A DNA stretch of 64,000 nt from assembly GCF_002804065.1 (NCBI RefSeq), contig NZ_CP024955.1, positions 1,364,001 through 1,428,000 on the forward strand, given 5' to 3'. Positions 25,988 to 35,166 of the stretch are shown here, piece after piece (the stretch's first letter is position 1; the number at the start of each line of letters is the position of its first letter). Both the position numbers and the translations under genes were made by a program. The notes under the pieces were generated by a model that was not told the DNA's origin, did not search any database, and saw nothing but the letters and a program-made list of their open reading frames with translations. The DNA comes from Kyrpidia spormannii (lineage in GTDB: Bacteria > Bacillota > Bacilli > Kyrpidiales > Kyrpidiaceae).

Positions 25988-26932
25988 GTGGGGACACAAC
26001 CTCAGCGGGTGCAAATCGTGGAAGTCGGCCCGAGAGACGGGCTGCAAAATGAGCCGGATGTGGTTCCGACGGACGTGAAGGTGGCGTGGATCGACCGACT
26101 CAGCGAGACCGGACTAAAGCGCATCGAAGTAACATCTTTCGTCAACCCGCGCTGGATTCCGGCTTTGGCGGATGCCGAAGAGGTGATGCGGCGGATTCGG
26201 CGAGCAGAGGGGGTGCAGTACAGTGCCCTGGTTCCCAATGTGAAGGGACTGGAGCGGGCCGCAGCCATCGGGGTGGAGGCCGTGGCGGTGTTCATGTCCG
26301 CCAGTGAGACCCATAACCGAAAGAATATCAACAAGTCAATCGCCGACACGTACCCGGTGCTGGCCGAGGCGGTTCAAGAGGCGAAGGCCGGAGGAATGTT
26401 TGTCCGGGGTTACGTTTCCACGGCCTTTGGGTGCCCCTTTGAAGGCAGGGTACCCGTGGAACAGGTTCGAGAGGTCTCCCTGCGTCTCTTGGAGATGGGA
26501 ATCGACGAGCTATCGGTGGGAGATACCATCGGCGTGGCGACGCCGGCGGATGTTCATCGATTGGTGGACCTCCTGTTAAAAGACGTGTCGATCGACCGGT
26601 TGGCGCTGCATTTTCACGATACGTATGGCATGGCCATTGCGAATATTTATGCGGCCATGGAGCACGGGGTCTACATTTTCGATGCCTCCTTAGGCGGGCT
26701 GGGCGGCTGTCCATACGCCCCCGGGGCCACGGGGAACGTGGCCACCGAGGACGTCCTGTACCTCATGCGAGGGTGCGGGGTGGAGACCGGGGTTTCCTTT
26801 GAAGCGGCTCTGGGAGCGGCGGAATTTATCGAAGGTGCCTTGGGCCGGACCTTGCCCGCCCATAACCTCCGGGCCCGGCGGGGCGCTTCGTGCAGTAACG
26901 ATCACGCCGATTTGCACCAATGTTCACGGTAA
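25988..26932 (+). CDS. Hydroxymethylglutaryl-CoA lyase
   Basis: This 314-residue TIM-barrel enzyme cleaves HMG-CoA to acetyl-CoA and acetoacetate in leucine breakdown. Seen: VGPRDGLQNE (metal and substrate Arg/Asp), FHDTYGMAIANIYAA (metal His pair motif HxH-like FHDT), and the signature GLGGCPYAPGATGNVATED with the catalytic Cys. It resembles YngG/MvaB. GTG start at 25988. The carboxylase beta gene follows by 17 bases, as in the yng cluster of Bacillus, which acts in the mother cell. Confidence 0.93.
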   Translation: MGTQPQRVQIVEVGPRDGLQNEPDVVPTDVKVAWIDRLSETGLKRIEVTSFVNPRWIPALADAEEVMRRIRRAEGVQYSALVPNVKGLERAAAIGVEAVAVFMSASETHNRKNINKSIADTYPVLAEAVQEAKAGGMFVRGYVSTAFGCPFEGRVPVEQVREVSLRLLEMGIDELSVGDTIGVATPADVHRLVDLLLKDVSIDRLALHFHDTYGMAIANIYAAMEHGVYIFDASLGGLGGCPYAPGATGNVATEDVLYLMRGCGVETGVSFEAALGAAEFIEGALGRTLPAHNLRARRGASCSNDHADLHQCSR

Positions 26933-26949
26933 AGGGGGACGTCCGATTC

Positions 26950-28470
26950 ATGAGTGGGTACGAAGACATTCGAAACAAGATCCTGGGGGGCGGCGAGGAA
27001 AAGTATCATGAGAAACTTCGCCGGGACGGGAAATTGTTCGTGCGTGACCGATTGCGTCTGCTGTTGGACGATGATATTTCTTTTGAAGAGGGGTTGTTTG
27101 CCAATTGCCAGGCGGAGGGGTTGCCGGCGGACGGGGTGGTGACGGGAGTCGGCCGCATCCACGGGCGCACAGTCTGCTTTATGGCCAATGATTCCACGGT
27201 GAAGGCCGGGTCCTGGGGAGCCCGGACGGTGGAAAAGATCCTGCGGATCCAGGAACTCGCCGAGAAAATGCGCGTCCCCCTGTTGTATCTCGTGGATTCG
27301 GCGGGCGCCCGGATCACCGATCAGGTGGAGATGTTCCCGGGCCGCCGGGGGGCCGGGCGGATTTTTTACCATCAAGTGCGCCTTTCCGGGGTGATCCCCC
27401 AGATCTGTTTGTTGTTTGGCCCTTCCGCGGCTGGAGGCGCCTATATTCCAGCTTTCTGCGACCTGGTGATTATGGTGGAGGGAAACGCCAGCATGTATCT
27501 TGGCTCCCCCCGGATGGCGGAGATGGTGATCGGGGAGAAGGTAACTTTGGAGGAGATGGGCGGCGCCCGGATGCACTGCTCGGTGAGCGGCTGTGGGGAT
27601 GTGTTGGCCAAGGATGAACAAGAGGCGATCGCCGCAGCCCGGGAGTACTTGAGATTCATGCCGAACAACTGGCAGGAGAAGCCGTCCCGGGCTGAACGCC
27701 GGCCCCCTAAAGCCAGCGAGCGCCCTCTTTCGGCGATTATCCCCGAGAATCAAAATGTGCCTTTTAACATGTACGATGTCATCGATCGCCTGGTGGACGA
27801 AGGATCATTCTTTGAAATCAAGCGCCTCTTCGCCCAGGAGTTGATCACGGGGCTCGCCCGGATCGACGGACGGCCGGTGGGGATCGTCGCCAATCAACCC
27901 CGGGTCAAGGGCGGGGTTCTGTTTGTGGACTCCGCGGACAAAGCGGCCCGGTTTGTCATGCTTTGCGACGCTTTTTCCATTCCCCTTCTGTTTTTGGCGG
28001 ACGTGCCGGGTTTCATGATTGGGACGAAAGTTGAACGCCAAGGGATTATTCGGCACGGCGCCAAAATGATCGCCGCCGTTTCCGAGGCCACGGTGCCAAA
28101 GATTTCGGTGATCGTCCGCAAAGCCTACGGAGCCGGGCTTTATGCCATGGCGGGTCCGGCCTTTGAACCCGATGCCTGCATTGCTCTCCCCGGGGCGCAA
28201 ATCGCAGTGATGGGACCCGAGGCGGCGGTGAACGCCGTGTACAGTAACAAGATCCAGTCTCTGCCCGAGGCAGAAAGACCCGGTTTTATCGAGGAGAAGC
28301 GGGAAGAGTACCGCCGGGATATCGACATCTACCGCTTGGCTGGGGAGCTCGTGGTGGATGAGATCGTGGAGCCGGATCGACTGCGGGAGGAACTCATCAA
28401 GAGATTCGCGGCCTATGAAACGAAGGAGTTGACCTTTGCTCGGCGCAAACACGCGGTCTACCCGGTTTAA
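26950..28470 (+). CDS. Acyl-CoA carboxylase carboxyltransferase (beta) subunit
   Basis: A 506-residue carboxyltransferase resembling YngE and the beta subunits of methylcrotonyl-CoA and propionyl-CoA carboxylases. Both crotonase-like halves are present: N-half LVDSAGARI and GPSAAGGAYIPAFCD, C-half LFLADVPGFMIGTKVERQG and VIVRKAYGAGLYAM. Its pairing with HMG-CoA lyase favours methylcrotonyl-CoA (leucine degradation). No biotin carboxylase subunit is adjacent, so a partner must be elsewhere. ATG 26950 has AAAGGGGGACG upstream; ATG 26920 lacks a ribosome binding site. Confidence 0.9.
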   Translation: MSGYEDIRNKILGGGEEKYHEKLRRDGKLFVRDRLRLLLDDDISFEEGLFANCQAEGLPADGVVTGVGRIHGRTVCFMANDSTVKAGSWGARTVEKILRIQELAEKMRVPLLYLVDSAGARITDQVEMFPGRRGAGRIFYHQVRLSGVIPQICLLFGPSAAGGAYIPAFCDLVIMVEGNASMYLGSPRMAEMVIGEKVTLEEMGGARMHCSVSGCGDVLAKDEQEAIAAAREYLRFMPNNWQEKPSRAERRPPKASERPLSAIIPENQNVPFNMYDVIDRLVDEGSFFEIKRLFAQELITGLARIDGRPVGIVANQPRVKGGVLFVDSADKAARFVMLCDAFSIPLLFLADVPGFMIGTKVERQGIIRHGAKMIAAVSEATVPKISVIVRKAYGAGLYAMAGPAFEPDACIALPGAQIAVMGPEAAVNAVYSNKIQSLPEAERPGFIEEKREEYRRDIDIYRLAGELVVDEIVEPDRLREELIKRFAAYETKELTFARRKHAVYPV

Positions 28471-28544
28471 CAGAGCGATCCCAGAATGAGCGCCGACCGC
28501 CTTGGGCATCCTAGCCTCAGCAGATGGAGGGGGGCCGGGAGCAT

Positions 28545-28973
28545 ATGTGGCGGCAGGCGCGAAATCCGTCTTGGATATGGTTGGCAGTTGCCGGGGCGGT
28601 GCTGTTGGCGAGCCCCCAAGGGCGAAAGGCGGTGGCTCGCTGGGCCCGAACGGCGGCGGAGTGGTTGGAAGGGATGGAACACGGCGGTAAGACCCGGGGC
28701 CTTGGTGGGTCGCAGCATTCCCGGGGCGAAAAGGGGCACTCATCCCGGGAGTCCGAATTGCAGTCCGGGCCGCCGAAGGCGGATCAAGGGAGCCGACTGA
28801 ATCCCGGGGCCCGGGGTGTAGAGAGGCGCGGGCTTTCGAAAGAATCCAAGTTCGAACAGACCCGCGGTGATGGAGAACGGGCCACGGGGAGCCGGGATGC
28901 GGAAACCGCCGAAGGTCAGGTCGTCTGGTGGGTGACGAAGCCCGCCGGCACCGGAGATGAAAGGGAATCATGA
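28545..28973 (+). CDS. Membrane-anchored protein with low-complexity tail
   Basis: A 142-residue ORF starts MWRQARNPSWIWLAVAGAVLLAS (one membrane helix), followed by a short basic helix (GRKAVARWARTAAEWLEG) and about 90 polar residues rich in Gly, Ser, Arg, Glu and Lys (disordered). ATG 28545 follows GGAGGGGGG. It lies between the carboxylase gene and mraZ and ends just before an intrinsic terminator. No family recognised; the tail composition is odd enough that a random frame cannot be excluded. Confidence 0.5.
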   Translation: MWRQARNPSWIWLAVAGAVLLASPQGRKAVARWARTAAEWLEGMEHGGKTRGLGGSQHSRGEKGHSSRESELQSGPPKADQGSRLNPGARGVERRGLSKESKFEQTRGDGERATGSRDAETAEGQVVWWVTKPAGTGDERES

Positions 28974-28996
28974 CGAGGAAAAAAAGGACTACATGG

Positions 28997-29025
28997 AATC
29001 CTGCCGATTCGGGCAGGATTTTTTT
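28997..29025 (+). terminator. Intrinsic terminator upstream of mraZ
   Basis: AATCCTGCC (28997-29005) pairs with GGCAGGATT (29012-29020), followed by seven T residues. It separates the dcw cluster from upstream genes. Confidence 0.92.
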
Positions 29026-29050
29026 GCTGCCGAGGAGAATATGAAGAGTG

Positions 29051-29095
29051 TGGTGGAAAGTGGGGGTAAGTGGGGAGTTAGGGGGAAGGGTGGTG
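29051..29095 (+). promoter_or_regulatory. MraZ-binding repeats
   Basis: Four to five direct repeats with an exact 10-nt period: blocks beginning at 29051, 29061, 29071, 29081 and 29091 carry TGGTG, TGGGG, TGGGG, GGGGG and TGGTG, separated by AAG/TTA-type spacers. MraZ is known to bind tandem TGGGN or AAGTGG-type repeats of 10-nt period in front of its own operon, so this is the expected autoregulatory site of the dcw cluster. Confidence 0.8.
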
Positions 29096-29102
29096 AGCGA
29101 CC

Positions 29103-29534
29103 TTGTTCATCGGGGAGTTCAGTCATACCGTGGATGACAAAGGTCGGCTCACCATGCCCGCCAAATTTCGGGAAGGCCTCGGTCCGGGTTTTATTCTAAC
29201 CCGGGGGTTGGACCGCTGCCTTTTCGCTTACCCGCGAAAAGAATGGGAGAGCGTCGAAGCAAAGTTGAAGACCCTACCTGTGGCCCGACCAGAGGCTCGG
29301 GCGTTCATGCGATTTTTCTTTTCTGGGGCGACGGAGTGCGAATTTGATCGACAGGGGCGGATTCTGATTCCCGGGTCCCTTCGCGAGTATGCGTCCCTGG
29401 AGAAGGATTGCGTGATTATCGGGGTTTCTAGCCGGGTGGAAGTGTGGGCCAAGGAGGCGTGGGATGCGTATTTTGACAAGGCCCAGGAATCTTTTGCCGG
29501 CATAGCGGAAAGCCTGGCAGAGCTGGGATTTTAA
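29103..29534 (+). CDS. mraZ: Transcriptional regulator MraZ
   Basis: A 143-residue protein with two AbrB-like/SpoVT-like halves: [23 protein letters not shown] at the N-terminus and the second copy [20 protein letters not shown] near residue 77. MraZ forms ring oligomers and represses or modulates the dcw operon. It starts at TTG 29103 (the family usually begins MFMGEY). Its presumed binding repeats end eight bases before the start. Confidence 0.96.
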   Translation: MFIGEFSHTVDDKGRLTMPAKFREGLGPGFILTRGLDRCLFAYPRKEWESVEAKLKTLPVARPEARAFMRFFFSGATECEFDRQGRILIPGSLREYASLEKDCVIIGVSSRVEVWAKEAWDAYFDKAQESFAGIAESLAELGF

Positions 29535-29550
29535 GATCGGGGGGAGTGCG

Positions 29551-30498
29551 TTGGCGTTCCGCCACGAACCGGTTTTGCTTAACGAGGTCCTCGCGATACT
29601 CCAGCCTCGCCCGGGCGGATTGTACGTGGACGGCACCGTGGGAGGGGGAGGGCACGCCCAGGCGATCCTTGAGGCTTCGGCACCGGACGGCCGGCTGATC
29701 GGTATCGACCAGGACGATGAAGCCTTGACCGCCTCGAAGGAGCGTCTGACCCGTTATGGAGGACGGGTGACGACCGTCAAGGGGAATTTTCGTCACATCA
29801 AGGAGATTCTTTGGAGTCTCGGTGTGATCGAGGGCGTGGACGGGATCCTTCTCGACGTGGGGCTGTCCTCCCCTCAGGTGGACGAGGCGGAGCGAGGATT
29901 TAGCTATCGCTTGGACGCCCCTCTCGACATGCGAATGGATCTTTCCGGAACGCTGACCGCCCGGGACATCGTCAACAGTTGGCCCGAGGCGGAGCTTGCC
30001 CGGGTGGTCCGGGATTATGGGGAAGAACGATGGGCGGGCCGCATCGCCAAAGCCATTGTGAGGCGGAGACAACGCCAGGCCATCGAGACCACTGGGGAGT
30101 TGGCGGAACTGGTCAAGGAGGCCATTCCGGCTGCCTCCCGACGGCATGGACCTCATCCCGCGCGAAGGACCTTTCAAGCCTTGCGTATTGCGGTGAATGA
30201 TGAGTTGGGAGCGCTGGAGGAGGGGGTGAAGGGGGCCCTGGATGTCCTTCGCCCGGGCGGGCGGTTGGCGGTGATTGCCTTCCATTCCCTGGAGGATCGT
30301 ATCGTCAAGCGGATTCTCGCTGAGGAGGCCAGGTCCTGCATTTGCCCCCCGGAAGCGCCAGTGTGCACCTGTGGACGTCGGCCTCGGGTCCGGCTGATCG
30401 GCCGCCGGCCGATCGTTCCCGGTCCCGAGGAACTTGCGCGCAATCCCCGGGCCCGTTCAGCCAAACTTCGCGGGGCCGAGCGCCTTGCGCAGGAATAA
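29551..30498 (+). CDS. rsmH: 16S rRNA (cytosine-1402-N4)-methyltransferase
   Basis: RsmH (MraW) methylates N4 of C1402 in the 30S decoding site. 315 residues: HEPVLLNEVL start, SAM motif VDGTVGGGGHAQAIL near residue 28, GILLDVGLSSPQVDEAERGFSY near 105, and the C-terminal AFHSLEDRIVK. Start TTG 29551 after GGGGGGAG. It sits in the usual place between mraZ and ftsL. Confidence 0.97.
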   Translation: MAFRHEPVLLNEVLAILQPRPGGLYVDGTVGGGGHAQAILEASAPDGRLIGIDQDDEALTASKERLTRYGGRVTTVKGNFRHIKEILWSLGVIEGVDGILLDVGLSSPQVDEAERGFSYRLDAPLDMRMDLSGTLTARDIVNSWPEAELARVVRDYGEERWAGRIAKAIVRRRQRQAIETTGELAELVKEAIPAASRRHGPHPARRTFQALRIAVNDELGALEEGVKGALDVLRPGGRLAVIAFHSLEDRIVKRILAEEARSCICPPEAPVCTCGRRPRVRLIGRRPIVPGPEELARNPRARSAKLRGAERLAQE

Positions 30499-30511
30499 GG
30501 GAGTGTATGGG

Positions 30512-30892
30512 ATGGCGGCTGTGAAACCATTGAAACAGGTCGTGACAAAACCGAGTGTCAAACCCCGCCGTGGAGAAAGGCGGCTTCCCCGCCTATCGCC
30601 GGAGGTGGTGCGCGACCGGGTTTCGCTGGTCGCCGTGGTGCTGTTGGCCGTCGCGGTGGTAAGCTGGGTGATTTCCCGGGACGCGGCGATCACAGCCCGC
30701 AACTATCATGTCCAGGAGGTTCAGGGCCAGGTGGCTGATCTCGAACAGCAGAATAACGTGCTGCAGGGCGAGGTCAGCCGGCTCTCCGCGCCTTCCCGGG
30801 TGGTGGATGTGGCGAAAAAGATGGGGCTGGTGCCTGTTTCCCCGGATCAGTGGCGGGTGCTCTCGGCCTCGGGAGGTGGGGCGAGCCGATGA
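30512..30892 (+). CDS. ftsL: Cell division protein FtsL
   Basis: This 126-residue bitopic protein has a basic cytoplasmic tail (about 1-36), one membrane helix (LVAVVLLAVAVVSWVI), then a leucine-zipper-like coiled coil (VQGQVADLEQQNNVLQGEVSRL) outside. FtsL joins DivIB and DivIC in the divisome and activates FtsW and PBP2B. Placement between rsmH and the PBP genes supports the call. ATG 30512 after AAGGGAG; its stop overlaps the next start by four bases. Confidence 0.9.
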   Translation: MAAVKPLKQVVTKPSVKPRRGERRLPRLSPEVVRDRVSLVAVVLLAVAVVSWVISRDAAITARNYHVQEVQGQVADLEQQNNVLQGEVSRLSAPSRVVDVAKKMGLVPVSPDQWRVLSASGGGASR

Positions 30893-33045
30893 GACGCGGA
30901 CGCCGAAGGCATGTGTGGCTACTCGGGGGATTGGTGGCGACCCTTGCGGCCGTCACATTGCGGCTGGGCTGGATCCAGGTGGTGGATACCCCGGCTTGGG
31001 CCGCCCAGGCGGAAAACGTGTGGGTGGCCAATGAGGATCTCCCCGCCAATCGAGGGGAGATCCTAGACCGCAACGGCCGGGTGCTGGCGGAGACGGTGCC
31101 TGCGTACAACGTGGTCCTCCACACGAAAGCGGGACAGTTTCCGGACATTCCCGTGGTCGGTGAAGCTGCCGTCGCGAAACTGGCTCCCCTGGTGCACATG
31201 ACCCCCGCCCAGATCGACCAGGTGGTGTCTGCCGCCGGGGAATGGACCGAACTGCGCCCCGGGGGAATGCGCCTGGATGAAGACGTAGCTCAGAAAATTC
31301 GCAGTCTTAAGTTGCCGGGGGTATTTTTGACGGACACCACAAAGCGCGTTTACCCTGGCGGAAGTTTGGCGGCCCATGTTCTGGGGTTCACGAACGTGGA
31401 GACCGGGGAGGGCCAGGCCGGGGTAGAACTGGAGTACAATAACATTCTCAAAGGGCAGCCCGGTCACGCCCGGTACCTGAAAGACCGGAACGGGTATCCG
31501 CTCCCCTTCGGGAAGGAGCAGATTGACCCGCCGGTGGACGGGAAAAATGTGGTGCTCACCATCGACAGCGCCATTCAGGCCATCGTCGAACGGGAACTCG
31601 ACCGGCTCATGGCCGATGCACATCCGCAAACGGCCTCGGTCATCGTGGCCGACCCCCGCACCGGGGAAATCCTGGCCATGGCAAACCGCCCGACCTTCGA
31701 CCCGAATCAGTACTGGAAATCCAGTTCATCGGTGTTGGACCGGAACATCGCCATCTCCGACCCTTTTGAGCCGGGTTCAACTTTTAAGCTGGTCACCTTG
31801 ACGGCCGCCCTGGCGGAGCATAAGGTGAATCTCAACGACACCTTTCAATCCGGAAAGATCGTGGTTCAAGGGGTGCCGATCCACGACTGGAATTGGACGG
31901 GGTTCGGAACCATCAGCTTCCGGCAGGCGGTCATCGTCTCCAGCAATGTGGGATTCGTCATCCTGGGGCAACGGGTCGGGGCCGAAAAACTGTACGAGTA
32001 TATCGATCGATTCGGTTTTAATTCCAAGACCGGGATCGATCTCCCCGGTGAAAGCGGGGCCCAGTTGTTCGATCCCGCGACCATTCGGCCCATCGATTTG
32101 GCGACGACCGCTTTTGGGCAAGGCATTGCGGTGACGCCGATCCAGCAAGTGGAAGAGGTGATGGCAATCGCCGACGGGGGAAAGCTGGTTCGCCCCCATG
32201 TGTTAAAAGAGGTGGTCGATCCCAAGACTGGAGCAGTCTTGCGGAACCAAGGGACCGAGGTGATTCGAGACGGGGTGGCTCCCCCGGATGTGTTGAACAC
32301 GGTTCGGCAGATTATGGAGGATGTCGTGAGCAAAGATACATCAAAAGCGGCGTATATCCCGGGGTATCATGTAGCCGGGAAGACGGGCACCGCCCAGATT
32401 CCTTTGCCGAATCATACGGGATACTACCCGGATCGCTACCGGACGTCTTTTATCGGTTTCGCCCCGGCACATGATCCCCGGGTCCTGATCTACGTCACGG
32501 CCGAAGCGCCAAAGGTGGCCCTCCAGTTCGGAAATACCGTGGCTTCGCCGGTGGCAAAAAGGATCCTGGAACAGGTGTTGCCCTATCTCGGGGTGGCCCC
32601 GGATCCCAAGGATCTGGCGGCGAATCCTCCCAAAGGCGCGCCGAACCCGGCCCCGCCCGCTCCGCAGAATCTCGTGACCGTGCCTTCGGTGCAGGGGAAG
32701 GACAGCGGGCAAGCCCAGCAAATTCTCCGGGCTGCTGGCCTGAAGGCGTGGCTGACCGGCAAGCCGGGTCCTGTGGCGCACCAGTGGCCGGCTCCCGGCG
32801 TTCAGGTGGCCAAGGGGGCGGGGGTGGTGCTACAGACTCCGGCCAGGGATGACGGGAAGGTGGCTGTTCCGGATTTCACCGGGCTCACGATGCGGGACGC
32901 CGCAGATCTGTGCGCAGCGGTGGGTCTGAAACTGAGTCCCACCGGCGATGGCTGGGCGATCTCCCAGAGCGTGCCCGCCGGCGGGCTTGTCCCGGCCGGA
33001 TCGTCGGTTCAAGTGACATTCAAAAGCCGGTCACCTGGGTCGTAG
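30889..33045 (+). CDS. pbpB: Division transpeptidase (PBP2B/FtsI type) with two PASTA domains
   Basis: A 718-residue class B penicillin-binding protein that cross-links septal peptidoglycan. One N-terminal membrane helix, PBP dimer domain (ANRGEILDRNGRVLAETVPAYNV), then the transpeptidase domain with SxxK in GSTFK (Ser about 297), SSN, and KTGTA (about 497). Two C-terminal PASTA domains begin near 600 (TVPSVQGKDSGQA; AVPDFTGLTMRDAADLC). Position right after ftsL and the pair of PASTA domains fit PBP2B. Start ATG 30889 after GGGAGGTGGGG, overlapping ftsL. Confidence 0.94.
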   Translation: MRRGRRRHVWLLGGLVATLAAVTLRLGWIQVVDTPAWAAQAENVWVANEDLPANRGEILDRNGRVLAETVPAYNVVLHTKAGQFPDIPVVGEAAVAKLAPLVHMTPAQIDQVVSAAGEWTELRPGGMRLDEDVAQKIRSLKLPGVFLTDTTKRVYPGGSLAAHVLGFTNVETGEGQAGVELEYNNILKGQPGHARYLKDRNGYPLPFGKEQIDPPVDGKNVVLTIDSAIQAIVERELDRLMADAHPQTASVIVADPRTGEILAMANRPTFDPNQYWKSSSSVLDRNIAISDPFEPGSTFKLVTLTAALAEHKVNLNDTFQSGKIVVQGVPIHDWNWTGFGTISFRQAVIVSSNVGFVILGQRVGAEKLYEYIDRFGFNSKTGIDLPGESGAQLFDPATIRPIDLATTAFGQGIAVTPIQQVEEVMAIADGGKLVRPHVLKEVVDPKTGAVLRNQGTEVIRDGVAPPDVLNTVRQIMEDVVSKDTSKAAYIPGYHVAGKTGTAQIPLPNHTGYYPDRYRTSFIGFAPAHDPRVLIYVTAEAPKVALQFGNTVASPVAKRILEQVLPYLGVAPDPKDLAANPPKGAPNPAPPAPQNLVTVPSVQGKDSGQAQQILRAAGLKAWLTGKPGPVAHQWPAPGVQVAKGAGVVLQTPARDDGKVAVPDFTGLTMRDAADLCAAVGLKLSPTGDGWAISQSVPAGGLVPAGSSVQVTFKSRSPGS

Positions 33046-33127
33046 GGCCCGGGTGGCGGACAGGGTCTTCTAGTTCGTCCGAACCGTGCATATGGTTCCC
33101 ACAGAGGCCGTGAAGGGAGGGGGCCAT

Positions 33128-35071
33128 GTGGGAGACCGGGATTGGACCAGAAGGCGGCGACTGGCGTGGGTGAGCCTCGCCGCCCTTCTGACGTTCGCGC
33201 TGTTGATCGGGCGCCTCGGGTACATCCAACTCGTGCAATCGCCCTGGCTCACCCAGCGGGCGATGGATTCGTGGCGGCGCGATATTCCGGTTGAGCCGAA
33301 AAGGGGAACGGTGTATGATCGAAACGGCCATGTATTGGCCTACAACGTCAGCGCTCCGACGGTGGTGGCGGTGCCGGCCCAGATCCGGGATAAAGCGGCG
33401 ACGGCCGCCCGGCTTGCCCCCGTCTTGAACGTGTCGGAACAGCGGATCCTGAGCCTGATTTCGAAGCGCACTCTGATGGTGTACGTAGCGGGGGGAAGAA
33501 AGATCGACGACGCGAAAGCGAAGGCGGTGCGGGATTTGCACCTGCCCGGCGTGTACATTACGGAAGAAGGCCGGCGGTATTATCCCTTTGGGGAGCTGGC
33601 CGCCCATGTCCTGGGCTTCGTCGGCATCGATAACCAGGGTTTAGCCGGCTTGGAAGCGGAGTATGATGCCCGGTTGCGGGGTTTTCCGGGAGCGATTTCC
33701 TTTTTTGCCAATGCCAAAGGGGAAGCTATGCCGGGGACAGAGAGCACCTACATACCGCCCCAGCCCGGCGAAGATGTGTACCTCACCCTGGACGAGCAGA
33801 TTTCCTCCTTTGTGCGGCGGGAAATCGACCGGGTGGTGGCGGAGTATCATCCGGATAGCGTGACGGCGGTGGTGGCCGACCCGGGTACCGGAGAAATCCT
33901 GGCCATGGAAAACGCCCCGACTTTTAATCCCGCCAACTACCAGGATTATTCTCATCAGGTGTATGATCGAAATTTGGCGATCTGGAAAACTTTTGAACCG
34001 GGTTCGACCTTTAAGATTGTGACGCTCTCCGCCGCTTTGCAGGAGAACAAGATTCGGCTCGATGAGCGGTTTTTCGACCCGGGGTATTTTGAAGTCGCCG
34101 GGCATCGGATCCGGTGCTGGAAAGCCGGGGGGCATGGGTCTGAATCATTCCTGGAAGTGGTGGAGAACTCGTGCAACCCCGGTTTCATGCTGATGGGACA
34201 GCGCTTGGGGAAGGATGCCCTCTTCCATTACATCCGGGCGTTCGGTTTTGGGTCGAAAACGGGCATTGACCTCCCGGGGGAGGGTTCCGGGATTCTATTC
34301 AAACTGTCCCGGGTGGGGCCTTTGGAGTTGGCCACGACTTCCTTCGGCCAGGGCGTTTCTGTGACGCCCATCCAACAGGTCGTGGCGGTGAGCGCCGTAG
34401 CTAACGGCGGGGCTTTGATGAAGCCTTATGTTGCGGCTAAATGGGTGGATCACGAGACGGGGCAGGTGATTAGCGAACGCCAGCCCACTCCGGTCCGCCG
34501 GGTGATTTCTCCCCAAACGGCGGAATTGGTTCGAGGGGCCCTGGAAAGCGTGGTCGCCCGGGGAACCGGAAAAAACGCCTATTCGGAAGGGTATCGGGTG
34601 GCGGGCAAAACGGGTACCGCCCAGGTTGTGGGGCCGGACGGCCACTACATGCGCAACCATTACATCGTGTCTTTCATCGGCATGGCCCCGGCGGACCATC
34701 CGAGATTGGTGGCTTACGTCGCCGTGGATAACCCCAAGGCGCCGGTGATATTCGGCGGGGTGATCGCGGCGCCGGTGGTGGGTCACATCCTGGCGGACAG
34801 CCTGCAGTACCTCGGTGTCCCGCCGAGTTCCCAGGGGATTCCGCGGGAGTACGGGTACCTGGACACGAAGCCGGTGGAAGTGCCGGACGTTTCCGGCCGG
34901 TCCTTGGACGAGGCCCGGAGGACGATGCTGGAGAGCAGCGCCCAGCTCAACGTGGCGACCGCCGGCCAAGGGGATTATGTGATCGCCCAGGCGCCCGAGG
35001 CCGGCACGAAGGTGCCCCCGGGTACCATGGTGCGGATTTATTTGGGTCCAAAGCCAGCCGGGGCGCCGTAA
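33128..35071 (+). CDS. spoVD: Sporulation transpeptidase SpoVD
   Basis: The second class B PBP, 647 residues, almost the length of B. subtilis SpoVD, which makes spore cortex peptidoglycan with SpoVE. Membrane helix about 12-33, dimer domain EPKRGTVYDRNGHVLAYN, GSTFK with the active Ser near 292, SCN-type motif in ENSCNPG, KTGTAQVVG near 493, and one C-terminal PASTA domain (VEVPDVSGRSLDEARRTM). GTG 33128, after GGGAGGGGG, is chosen over ATG 33086. Single PASTA distinguishes it from the upstream gene. Confidence 0.92.
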   Translation: MGDRDWTRRRRLAWVSLAALLTFALLIGRLGYIQLVQSPWLTQRAMDSWRRDIPVEPKRGTVYDRNGHVLAYNVSAPTVVAVPAQIRDKAATAARLAPVLNVSEQRILSLISKRTLMVYVAGGRKIDDAKAKAVRDLHLPGVYITEEGRRYYPFGELAAHVLGFVGIDNQGLAGLEAEYDARLRGFPGAISFFANAKGEAMPGTESTYIPPQPGEDVYLTLDEQISSFVRREIDRVVAEYHPDSVTAVVADPGTGEILAMENAPTFNPANYQDYSHQVYDRNLAIWKTFEPGSTFKIVTLSAALQENKIRLDERFFDPGYFEVAGHRIRCWKAGGHGSESFLEVVENSCNPGFMLMGQRLGKDALFHYIRAFGFGSKTGIDLPGEGSGILFKLSRVGPLELATTSFGQGVSVTPIQQVVAVSAVANGGALMKPYVAAKWVDHETGQVISERQPTPVRRVISPQTAELVRGALESVVARGTGKNAYSEGYRVAGKTGTAQVVGPDGHYMRNHYIVSFIGMAPADHPRLVAYVAVDNPKAPVIFGGVIAAPVVGHILADSLQYLGVPPSSQGIPREYGYLDTKPVEVPDVSGRSLDEARRTMLESSAQLNVATAGQGDYVIAQAPEAGTKVPPGTMVRIYLGPKPAGAP

Positions 35072-35166
35072 AGACATGGGCAGGAGGGCGGCCCCGGGGA
35101 AGACCCGAACCCGTCTGCGTTCTTCGGAATCGGTCCATACTGGAATGTGTGAAACGAGGGATGGTC

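Noticed and set aside
33050-33127. Sigma-E promoter for spoVD (CATATGG near 33090)
   Set aside because: The -10 has two mismatches and no -35 at the right distance, although spoVD is sigma-E-dependent in Bacillus.
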